This document shows positions 9,271 to 16,336 of a stretch of 64,000 nucleotides of DNA, piece after piece. A program made the position numbers and the translations under genes. The notes beneath the pieces are model-generated. The model did not search any database. It saw only the letters and a list, made by a program, of their open reading frames with translations, and had not been told where the DNA came from. Location: the NCBI RefSeq assembly GCF_025151215.1, contig NZ_CP102286.1, positions 2,108,001 through 2,172,000 of the forward strand, in the 5' to 3' direction. Source of the DNA: Parabacteroides merdae ATCC 43184. Its GTDB lineage: Bacteria; Bacteroidota; Bacteroidia; Bacteroidales; Tannerellaceae. Within the stretch, counting starts at the first letter, position 1; every line of letters begins with the position of its first letter.

Positions 9271-9774
9271 TCAGAACGGAAGGTCGTCCGCACTGTTGGA
9301 ATCTAAAGATGTGTCCGGTTGTCCGGATGCGGGTTGCTGGTAGCCCGTCGCCTGCTGGTATCCGGTGGACGGCTGGGCGGTCTGAGGCTGTGCCGCCGTC
9401 ATTCCTGTACCGGAAGCATTGTCACGATTTCCCGTACCGGAACCTGTGCTGTAAAATTCGACACGGTCGGCATGGATTTCCGTCACATACCGCTTCACGC
9501 CGGACTGGTCGTCGTAACTACGCGTACGGATCTTGCCTTCCACATAGAGTCCGGAACCTTTCTTCACCCATTTTTCAACGAAGGAAACCAAATCACGGCG
9601 AACGACCACATTGTGCCATTCCGTACGTTCCGGAACAACCGTACCATTGGCCAACGTATAACCCCTCTCGGAAGTTGCAAGCGGGAAGTTGGCAACAGCA
9701 GCGCCACTATCGAAGTAACGTACTTCTGGATCGCGTCCGACGTTACCGATCAATATAACTTTATTCAATGACAT
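9271..9774 (-). CDS. ssb: Single-stranded DNA-binding protein
   Basis: Protein of 167 residues with an N-terminal OB fold (MSLNKVILIGNVGRDPEVRYFDSG, then WHNVVVRRDLVSFVEKWVKKGSGLYVEGKIRTRSY), a low-complexity Gln/Pro/Thr/Gly linker and the acidic tip DDLPF, which recruits replication and repair partners. It coats ssDNA as a tetramer. It lies between mutY (42-base gap) and gldE (25-base gap) in the same direction. The sequence looks like the housekeeping copy rather than a plasmid copy. Confidence 0.97.
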   Translation of the reverse strand: MSLNKVILIGNVGRDPEVRYFDSGAAVANFPLATSERGYTLANGTVVPERTEWHNVVVRRDLVSFVEKWVKKGSGLYVEGKIRTRSYDDQSGVKRYVTEIHADRVEFYSTGSGTGNRDNASGTGMTAAQPQTAQPSTGYQQATGYQQPASGQPDTSLDSNSADDLPF

Positions 9775-9816
9775 AGCTCTATTCTTTTATTAGTCTACAA
9801 AGAAACACAAATTCAG

Positions 9817-10902
9817 TCATTCTGACAAGTTTCCTTCTAATTTCTCCAAATAAATATGTATCAGGCGAGGAACCGCATATTTCTCCACATCGTCAGTCGC
9901 CACAGGAAGGTAAGACTTCAGGGCATCGCCCTCCCGCTCTATCTCTATCCGGTAGAAAGCCGTATACAATATCTGATGGGACAGGACATGTTTCACCCCC
10001 TGCAAATCAGCCGAAACATTCAGCCGGCCCGCTCCTGCAAACAGCCGACGAAAAGCATCCGTCGTCTGCAACTCTGCAAAATCCATCGCCTTGTCCGTTT
10101 CGATAAGCGGAAACTCGTAGAGTCCTTCCCAAATGTCTTTCCCTTTCCGGCGGGACAGCCAGGTTTTTCCTTTATATATAATGTATAAATAATGAAAATA
10201 CCGGTCACGCGTCCTGGTCTTTTTCTGTTTCACCGGATAGGTCTGCACATCGCCCGCCCCATAAGCAGCGCAGTGCCCTTTCAACGGACAAGCTTCGCAA
10301 TCCGGATTTTGCGGCACGCATTGCAAGGCGCCCAATTCCATTATAGCCTGGTTGTGTTGCCCGGCATACCGGGGGTCCATCACCAAGCCTGCCAGTTCCG
10401 TAAAGGCTTTTTTCCCTCTGGGCGTATCGATCGGAGTATCTACCGCAAACAGGCGCGAAAGCACTCGGAAGACATTCCCGTCCACGACTGGATACGGCTG
10501 GTTCCATACAAAGGAAACGATGGCCGCCGCCGTATATTCTCCTATCCCTTTCAAAGAGATCACATCCTCATAGCGTTCAGGAAATATCCCACCGAAACGT
10601 TCCATAATATCTTTTGCCGCAGCATGCAGGTTACGGGCGCGACTATAATAACCAAGCCCCTGCCAATATTTCAACACCTCGTCTTCCTCCGCCGAAGCCA
10701 GCGAAGCCACATCCGGGAACCGTTCGGTAAAACGGAGAAAATAGTCCATCCCTTGTGCCACCCGTGTTTGTTGAAGGATTATCTCGGATATCCAGATGAT
10801 ATAAGGGTCGGAAGACTCCCTCCAGGGCAGCTCCCTTTTATGTATCCGATACCAGTCACGCAACAAACGGCTGGTTTCTAATTCGTTTTCTATCTGCGAC
10901 AT
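9817..10902 (-). CDS. mutY: A/G-specific adenine glycosylase MutY
   Basis: Base-excision repair enzyme of 361 residues that removes adenine opposite 8-oxoguanine. The catalytic Glu is in SEIILQQTRVAQ, the helix-hairpin-helix is LKGIGEYTAAAIVSF, and the catalytic Asp is in PVVDGNVFRVLSR. The [4Fe-4S] cysteines are spaced C-x6-C-x2-C-x5-C (CVPQNPDCEACPLKGHC). A C-terminal MutT-like 8-oxoG recognition domain follows. The frame is open upstream to 11046, but those 48 residues have no family match, so I start at the ATG at 10902 (MSQIENELETSRLL). It heads the operon with ssb, gldE, gldD and the PPTase gene. Confidence 0.95.
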   Translation of the reverse strand: MSQIENELETSRLLRDWYRIHKRELPWRESSDPYIIWISEIILQQTRVAQGMDYFLRFTERFPDVASLASAEEDEVLKYWQGLGYYSRARNLHAAAKDIMERFGGIFPERYEDVISLKGIGEYTAAAIVSFVWNQPYPVVDGNVFRVLSRLFAVDTPIDTPRGKKAFTELAGLVMDPRYAGQHNQAIMELGALQCVPQNPDCEACPLKGHCAAYGAGDVQTYPVKQKKTRTRDRYFHYLYIIYKGKTWLSRRKGKDIWEGLYEFPLIETDKAMDFAELQTTDAFRRLFAGAGRLNVSADLQGVKHVLSHQILYTAFYRIEIEREGDALKSYLPVATDDVEKYAVPRLIHIYLEKLEGNLSE

Positions 10903-10948
10903 ACGGTTCTTTTTTGCCTCTTCAAAACTTGCAACTAATTGATTACTG

Positions 10949-10956
10949 CAAACATA
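10949..10956 (-). promoter_or_regulatory. -7 box for the mutY operon
   Basis: TATGTTTG on the minus strand matches TAnnTTTG, 46 bases before the mutY ATG. This supports the shorter mutY start, because the box lies inside the longer frame. Confidence 0.45.
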
Positions 10957-11035
10957 CACAGTTCTAACGAATTGTAAGGAAACTTTTTTCTTAAAATTTG
11001 GCTGACAATTCTTTTTCCACTTAAATAAAAAGCTA

Positions 11036-11043
11036 TATATTTG
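11036..11043 (+). promoter_or_regulatory. -7 box for hup
   Basis: TATATTTG matches TAnnTTTG, about 52 bases before the hup ATG, in an AT-rich stretch. It is divergent from the mutY promoter. Confidence 0.5.
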
Positions 11044-11094
11044 CATTCCAAAAAATTAATAGGTCCAAATCAATTATTTAATTAATTTATAGAC

Positions 11095-11367
11095 ATGACT
11101 AAAGCAGATATTGTTAGCGAAATTTCAAAAAGCACTGGCATTGACAAACAGACAGTGTTGAACAGCGTAGAATCTTTTATGGATATCGTAAAAAGTTCAT
11201 TGTCTCAGGGCGAAAACGTATACCTGAGAGGTTTTGGAAGTTTCGTGATTAAAAAGAGAGCCCAGAAGACTGCTCGTAATATTTCAAAAAATACTACGAT
11301 CATCATCCCGGAACATAACATTCCGTCATTCAAGCCGGCTAAGACTTTCTTGAACGAAGTAAAGTAA
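11095..11367 (+). CDS. hup: HU family DNA-binding protein
   Basis: Nucleoid protein of 90 residues, the standard HU length. MTKADIVSEISKSTGIDKQTVLNSVESFMDIVKSSL is the helical dimer body. GENVYLRGFGSFVIKKRAQKTARNISKNTTIIIPEHNIPSFKPAKTF is the DNA-bending arm, with the conserved GFGSF and a Pro at the arm tip. It is followed 36 bases later by the COX24-like mini-gene and then rng. The neighbourhood mutY-hup-rng, with ssb-gldE-gldD, is a conserved Bacteroidetes arrangement as I recall it. Confidence 0.95.
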   Translation: MTKADIVSEISKSTGIDKQTVLNSVESFMDIVKSSLSQGENVYLRGFGSFVIKKRAQKTARNISKNTTIIIPEHNIPSFKPAKTFLNEVK

Positions 11368-11403
11368 TTTAGTTATTATAGTTTAATTTAAAATTTTAAA
11401 ACA

Positions 11404-11493
11404 ATGCCTAGCGGAAAGAAAAGAAAAAGACATAAGATGTCTACGCACAAGCGCAAAAAGAGACTAAAGAAGAATAGACATAAGAAGAAATAA
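11404..11493 (+). CDS. 29-residue AURKAIP1/COX24-like basic protein
   Basis: A tiny ORF starting MPSGKKRKRHKMSTHKRK and ending NRHKKK, almost entirely Lys, Arg and His. This is the bacterial form of the AURKAIP1/COX24 (mS38) domain, a ribosome-associated family that I recall being annotated in Bacteroidetes. The size and charge fit a ribosomal protein that threads into rRNA. It lies between hup and rng, both highly expressed RNA or DNA housekeeping genes. No Shine-Dalgarno site is seen, which is normal in this phylum. The family call is from memory, and ribosome binding is inferred. Confidence 0.75.
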   Translation: MPSGKKRKRHKMSTHKRKKRLKKNRHKKK

Positions 11494-11512
11494 GTCTATT
11501 TGAGTAACTCTG

Positions 11513-11571
11513 AAGAACAAACTTAATAAGAGACCTTTTAAGTTTGTTCTTTGCGTATTTAATAAGGTCTC
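11513..11571 (+). promoter_or_regulatory. Pseudoknot-capable leader structure upstream of rng
   Basis: AAGAACAAACTTAA (11513-11526) pairs perfectly with 11538-11551. The 11-base loop contains GAGACCTT (11530-11537), which is fully complementary to AAGGTCTC (11564-11571). The two stems can form an H-type pseudoknot or compete with each other. The structure ends 24 bases before the rng start. It may be a terminator for hup, a control site for rng, or both. Confidence 0.6.
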
Positions 11572-11595
11572 ACATTTTAAACACCTCTTTTTATA

Positions 11596-13176
11596 GTGAT
11601 TAGTGAATTAGTAGTTGATGTACAACCCAAAGAGGTATCTATAGCCGTACTGGAGGATAAGAACCTTGTCGAGCTCCAAAAGGAAGCCCGTAATGTCTCT
11701 TTTGCCGTCGGCGATATATATCTGGGCAAGGTTAAGAAACTGATGCCGGGTTTGAACGCTGCTTTCATTGATGTAGGTTATAAAAAGGATGCATTTCTTC
11801 ACTATCTGGACTTAGGTCCTAATTTCAACACCCAGCAGAAATTCCTCAAACAAGCATTAGGAGAACAAAAAGGAGATAAAAAAATCCCCACTATCTCTAA
11901 AATGCAGTTGCTTCCCGAAATCGAAAAAGACGGAAGCATCAGCAACGTGCTCAAAGTCGGACAGGAAGTGCTGGTGCAGATCGCCAAAGAGCCGATTTCA
12001 ACAAAAGGTCCCAGGCTGACTTCCGAGCTTTCTTTTGCCGGAAGATACATCGTGCTGATACCGTTTGCCGATAAAGTATCGGTTTCCACAAAAATCAAAT
12101 CGAGCGAAGAGCGTGCCCGTCTACGCCAACTCATCCAAAGTATCAAGCCGAAGAACTTCAGCGTAATCGTACGCACATCTTCGGAAGGAAAGCGCGTTGC
12201 CGAACTCGATCATGAATTGAAGACATTACTGAAACGTTGGGAAGAGAACATTCCTAAGATCACCAAAGTAAAAGCTCCTGCACTCATCTACGAAGAGACG
12301 GCAAGAGCAGTGGCTTTGTTGCGTGACATTTTCAACCCCTCTTTTCAGAACATTTATGTGAACGATGCGGACATCTATCACAACATCCGCGATTATGTCA
12401 GCCTGATTGCTCCCGGACGGGAAGAGATCGTGCAACGGTATACCGGCGAACTCCCCATCTTCGACAACTTTGCAATCACCAAACAGATCAAGTCCCTATT
12501 CGGACGCACCGTCACGTACAAAAGTGGAGCCTATTTGATTATCGAACACACGGAAGCCATGCACGTTATCGACGTAAACAGCGGGAACCGCTCCAAAGGC
12601 AGCGATGCCCAGGAAAAAACGGCTATCGACGTGAACACGGCAGCAGCAGACGAAATTGCCCGTCAATTACGCTTGCGCGATATGGGTGGTATTATCGTAG
12701 TCGACTTTATCGATATGGCCGAAGCTGCCAACCGGCAGAAACTGTTCGAACATATGACGAAAGCGATGGCTAATGACCGGGCAAAACATAATATTCTGCC
12801 ACTGAGCAAATTCGGCCTGATGCAGATCACCCGCCAGCGTGTCCGTCCGGCAATGGATGTCGATACATCCGAAGCCTGTCCGACCTGTTTCGGCACAGGC
12901 ACCATCAAACCCTCTATCCTGTTTACCGACAGCCTGGAAGGAAAGATCGACTGCTTGGTCAACAAACACAACGTGAAGAAATTCGCCCTGCACGTACATC
13001 CTTATGTTGCAGCATTTATCAAGAGCGGAAAATTCCCGCTCAGTTGGAAATGGAAACTGAAATACTCGATGGGTATTAAAGTGATTCCGAATCAAAGTCT
13101 GGGCTTCTTGGAGTATAAATTCATCGACTCCGACAAGAACGAACTGGACATGATGGAAGAGAAAGAAATCAAATAA
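11596..13176 (+). CDS. rng: Ribonuclease G/E
   Basis: Endoribonuclease of 526 residues that cuts single-stranded, AU-rich RNA in rRNA and tRNA maturation and mRNA decay. An S1-like RNA-binding domain lies near the start (AVGDIYLGKVKKLMPGLNAAFIDVG). The DNase I-like catalytic part has the Asp residues of VIDVNSGNRSKG and VVDFIDMAEAANRQK, and the zinc-link motif is CPTCFGTG. There is no long disordered degradosome tail, so it is RNase G-like. The start is GTG at 11596 (ISELVVDVQPKEVSIAVLED follows). The structured leader just upstream suggests autoregulation, as known for RNase E. Confidence 0.95.
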   Translation: MISELVVDVQPKEVSIAVLEDKNLVELQKEARNVSFAVGDIYLGKVKKLMPGLNAAFIDVGYKKDAFLHYLDLGPNFNTQQKFLKQALGEQKGDKKIPTISKMQLLPEIEKDGSISNVLKVGQEVLVQIAKEPISTKGPRLTSELSFAGRYIVLIPFADKVSVSTKIKSSEERARLRQLIQSIKPKNFSVIVRTSSEGKRVAELDHELKTLLKRWEENIPKITKVKAPALIYEETARAVALLRDIFNPSFQNIYVNDADIYHNIRDYVSLIAPGREEIVQRYTGELPIFDNFAITKQIKSLFGRTVTYKSGAYLIIEHTEAMHVIDVNSGNRSKGSDAQEKTAIDVNTAAADEIARQLRLRDMGGIIVVDFIDMAEAANRQKLFEHMTKAMANDRAKHNILPLSKFGLMQITRQRVRPAMDVDTSEACPTCFGTGTIKPSILFTDSLEGKIDCLVNKHNVKKFALHVHPYVAAFIKSGKFPLSWKWKLKYSMGIKVIPNQSLGFLEYKFIDSDKNELDMMEEKEIK

Positions 13177-13180
13177 CATA

Positions 13181-13219
13181 AAAGTCCCCGGATCTCATAA
13201 AAGTTCGGGGACTTTTTTT
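13181..13219 (+). terminator. Rho-independent terminator of rng
   Basis: AAAGTCCCCG (13181-13190) pairs with CGGGGACTTT (13206-13215) and runs into a T-tract. It ends 17 bases before the next gene. Confidence 0.9.
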
Positions 13220-13236
13220 AATGAAAGAAAATATCA

Positions 13237-14253
13237 ATGAGACGTTTTTATATTTGGCTATGGCTGCTCATGCTGGTCTGCGGCAGCTGCACGAAAGAGA
13301 AACAAGAGTTGAGAGTATTGCACTTGAACATCTGGATGGAAGGAACAGTCGTCAAAAACGGCTTCGAGGCCGTTGCGGATGAAGTGGCCCGGATAGATCC
13401 GGATATCGTAATGTTCAGCGAAGCCAGCAACAAGGAAGGCGCGTTGTTCGTTCCCCGCATGCTGGACGCTTTGCGCGAAAGAGGGAAAATCTATTATGGA
13501 CAAGGCAGTTCGCTGGATGTCGCACTGCTGTCCAAATACCCCATACTGGAACAAACGGAAAACATTCCGCATAAAGACCGGGTATTAAGGACCCGTTTGG
13601 ATGTGAACGGCAAACAGGTAGTAGCCTATACAGGGCATTTGGATTATACGCATTACGCCTGTTACCTGCCACGTGGATACAGCGGTGTGACATGGAAGAA
13701 ACTGGAAGCCCCGGTAACGGACAAGGCTGAAATCGAAAAAGCCAATAACGAATCTTTGCGTGACGAATCCATTCGGCTCGTGATAGAAGACGCCACAAAG
13801 TCAGATGCCGATTTCGTAATCTTGGGCGGTGACTTCAACGAACCTTCGCACTTGGATTGGACGGAAGAGACGAAAGGGCTTTGGGATCACAACGGGGCGG
13901 TAGTCGATTGGGTCTGCTCCAAATTATTATACGAAGCCGGCTTCCGCGATGCCTATCGCGTCAAATATCCGAATCCGATCACCCATCCCGGCTTTACCTT
14001 CCCTTCGGACAATCCGGCGATGCCAGTCGAACGGTTGACCTGGGCGCCGGAAGCGGATGAACGCGACCGCATCGATTTTATCTATTATATACCGGCAACC
14101 GGTTGGGAAGTGGAAGACGCCGTCATCGTCGGTCCCAAGTCCTCCATTATCCGCAGCCAACGTGTCGAAGAGGACAGCCAAGATACTTTCTCAACTCCGG
14201 CAGACATTTGGCCGACGGACCACAAAGGAGTGTTGATCAAGTTTAAATTCTGA
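13237..14253 (+). CDS. Endonuclease/exonuclease/phosphatase-fold lipoprotein
   Basis: Protein of 338 residues with a lipoprotein signal (LMLVCGSC, Cys18), so it is exported and membrane-anchored. The EEP fold is clear: LHLNIW and MFSEASN (metal-binding Asn and Glu), GGDFNEPSHLDW (catalytic Asp/Asn) and the final PTDHKGV (Asp-His). Family members cleave phosphodiesters in DNA, phosphoinositides or sphingomyelin. A secreted lipoprotein next to a polysaccharide locus may act on extracellular nucleotides or lipids, but the substrate cannot be read from sequence. It has its own region between the rng terminator and the sigma factor, which faces it. Confidence 0.85.
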   Translation: MRRFYIWLWLLMLVCGSCTKEKQELRVLHLNIWMEGTVVKNGFEAVADEVARIDPDIVMFSEASNKEGALFVPRMLDALRERGKIYYGQGSSLDVALLSKYPILEQTENIPHKDRVLRTRLDVNGKQVVAYTGHLDYTHYACYLPRGYSGVTWKKLEAPVTDKAEIEKANNESLRDESIRLVIEDATKSDADFVILGGDFNEPSHLDWTEETKGLWDHNGAVVDWVCSKLLYEAGFRDAYRVKYPNPITHPGFTFPSDNPAMPVERLTWAPEADERDRIDFIYYIPATGWEVEDAVIVGPKSSIIRSQRVEEDSQDTFSTPADIWPTDHKGVLIKFKF

Positions 14254-14260
14254 CTTCATT

Positions 14261-14290
14261 GGAGGGCTGTATCATTTAATACTACCCTCC
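14261..14290. terminator. Hairpin between two convergent genes
   Basis: GGAGGG (14261-14266) pairs with CCCTCC (14285-14290), with extra pairs inside (GTAT/ATAC). It overlaps the last codons of the sigma gene. Confidence 0.5.
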
Positions 14291-14838
14291 TTATACCGGC
14301 GATTCACAAACTCCGCAATACGTTCATACGCCTTAGCGATATGTATATTCACTGTCTTTTCACTGATTCCCAAAACATCAGCGATTTCCCGGTTCTTCAA
14401 TTTATCGGAGAGAACAAGACGAAAAACCTCTCTGCATTTCGGCGGCAAGGAATCAATCGCCTGCTGGACCAGTACTTGGTATTCTTCATCCATCAAACTC
14501 TTTTCCGGTGTATCCGAATCTGGGATCAACTCAATCTCATACAAAGAAAAGGAATCCTTTTCCTGTACACACCCCCTTCTCAGATAATGCAAAGCCTGGT
14601 TTTTCACCGATATATACAAATAGCGTTCCGGCTCTTTTACATGGGACAGCGTTTCCCGCTTTTGCCAAATGACAGTAAAAACATCCAGAATAGCTTCTTC
14701 GGCCAGCTCACGAGAGTTCAGATAGTAATAAGCCACATGGAACAGACGCCGGGAATAAGTTTCAAACAATAACCGGAACGCTGCTTCATCTCCCTTCACT
14801 ACTTTTCCAAAAAGAGATATGATACTCTCCCCTTCCAT
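14272..14838 (-). CDS. ECF RNA polymerase sigma-70 factor
   Basis: Protein of 188 residues with sigma region 2 (DEAAFRLLFETYSRRLFHVAYYYLNSRELAEEAILDVFTVIW) and region 4 (LPPKCREVFRLVLSDKLKNREIADVLGISEKTVNIHIAKA). This is the Bacteroidetes ECF type that drives SusC/SusD loci. It should be held by the FecR-like anti-sigma encoded at 15273 and released when the STN-bearing SusC signals. Unusually, it is divergent from the fecR gene rather than upstream in the same operon, with 434 bases between the two starts. Confidence 0.92.
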   Translation of the reverse strand: MEGESIISLFGKVVKGDEAAFRLLFETYSRRLFHVAYYYLNSRELAEEAILDVFTVIWQKRETLSHVKEPERYLYISVKNQALHYLRRGCVQEKDSFSLYEIELIPDSDTPEKSLMDEEYQVLVQQAIDSLPPKCREVFRLVLSDKLKNREIADVLGISEKTVNIHIAKAYERIAEFVNRRYKEGSIK

Positions 14839-15272
14839 CTCAGATACAGTCCTTTCATTAATTAGTCAGTAAATGTAGTTAAAATTTCTTCAAGACACTG
14901 CCTAAAGGTAAAAATGTTTCTTCTCATGAGTTTGATTTTGCCCGTTAAAAAATCCATCATCTATCAGTTACCCTTTTCCGGGATCGTTCCATAATATTAT
15001 ATATAACATAAAATCAAACAGCTTTTCTTTTAATCCAAACCAACCATCTTCTTTTTTGTCCGTCATTATTCAAACGCTTGTTTAACATCTGTCGAACGCT
15101 TGTCTTCCAAATATAGAATAAGCGTACCACAACTGTCAAACAAGATAAAACATCCTACTTATAACATAAAAGAACACAAGAGGATAGTCAAATAACATAA
15201 TATTTTTTTGCATCCCGAATAGGAGTTTTTTACTTTACTTGTCATCTCTATTTATAAAGCTACCGGAATAAA
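14839..15272. other. AT-rich divergent intergenic region, sigma/fecR
   Basis: These 434 bases hold no ORF worth calling. It is the control region for both the sigma factor and the fecR-susC-susD operon. No clean TAnnTTTG box was found on either strand. This could fit promoters read by the ECF sigma itself, whose consensus I cannot define from one site. Confidence 0.5.
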
Positions 15273-16160
15273 ATGAAAAATGAACAAAACAATAAAGAAC
15301 TCGAATCATTGACAAAGCGCATACGCTTCAAATCTTTGCCATTTGATGAAAAGCAGATGTCCGACCGTTTATCAGACAGAGTTAAACGGCCTGTCATCAT
15401 TTCTTATACCGGTAAAGAAAACTCTGCATGGAAATATTTGTCTATTGCTGCTTCCATCGCCCTCCTATTGGTTACCGGCATTCTGCTGACCGACAAAGAG
15501 CCGGAACAAGAACTTGTCTATTATGAAACGATAGCCGTTCCCGATGCAAAAACAAAAATCACATTGCCAGACAGCAGTATAGTTTGGCTAAATGCAAACG
15601 CTTGCCTGCGCTATCCGAGAGAGTTCAGCGAACAGGTCCGACAGGTTGAAATAAAAGGGGAGGCATTCTTTGAAGTCCGCAAAGACGAAAAGAAACCTTT
15701 TATCGTCCAAACCGATGGTATCGGAATACGAGTATTAGGAACAACATTCAATGTTGACGCAGAACCGGAAAAAACTGAGATCACTCTCCTTACCGGAAAA
15801 ATCGGGTTGTATAAATACACGAATCAATCGCAAATGGCAGACCGGATACTGCTACCTGGTGAACGAGCAGTTTTCCTTAAATCGGATAACAAGCTGAGTA
15901 TTTCAACTGTACACCCAGAAAATACGATATCATGGGTTACTGGAATTTTTAAATTTAAAGACAGTTCATTAGCAGATATCATGCAAGAGTTACAACGGGC
16001 TTTCCATGTGAAAATACATATTCAAAACGAAAACCTGAAAAAACAGACTTTCAATGCCAACTTCACAGAGAAAGAGACATTGGAAGAAATACTATCAGTT
16101 TTGCAAATCTCAGCCAGATACAAAATAGAAAAAAGGAAAGGAGAAATTTTCCTGCAATAA
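15273..16160 (+). CDS. FecR family anti-sigma factor
   Basis: Inner-membrane regulator of 295 residues. A cytoplasmic N-terminal part (1-50) should bind the sigma factor. A single membrane helix lies at about 53-71 (YLSIAASIALLLVTGILL). The periplasmic FecR domain follows (TLPDSSIVWLNANACLRYPREF, VEIKGEAFFEV, FIVQTDGIGIRVLGTTFNVDA), with a C-terminal DUF4974-like segment (FKDSSLADIMQELQRAFHVKI) that contacts the STN domain. It precedes susC by 176 bases on the same strand. With the divergent sigma gene it forms the trans-envelope switch of this locus. Confidence 0.92.
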   Translation: MKNEQNNKELESLTKRIRFKSLPFDEKQMSDRLSDRVKRPVIISYTGKENSAWKYLSIAASIALLLVTGILLTDKEPEQELVYYETIAVPDAKTKITLPDSSIVWLNANACLRYPREFSEQVRQVEIKGEAFFEVRKDEKKPFIVQTDGIGIRVLGTTFNVDAEPEKTEITLLTGKIGLYKYTNQSQMADRILLPGERAVFLKSDNKLSISTVHPENTISWVTGIFKFKDSSLADIMQELQRAFHVKIHIQNENLKKQTFNANFTEKETLEEILSVLQISARYKIEKRKGEIFLQ

Positions 16161-16336
16161 ATACAGAATGTTAAACCACAAAGACAAACGATTATGGACA
16201 GTACATGAAAAACAAGATTTAATTAATAGAGAGACATACAAAAAGAATTGGGAATGTTGCGACCATTCCCAAATTCTACATTGTTAATCGGCAGATGACA
16301 CACCTGCCAATTTTAAAAATTAATACATACAAAATT

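Noticed and set aside
9817..11046. 409-residue long form of MutY
   Set aside because: The extra 48 residues lack family similarity and cover a promoter-like box; the ATG at 10902 fits the family start.
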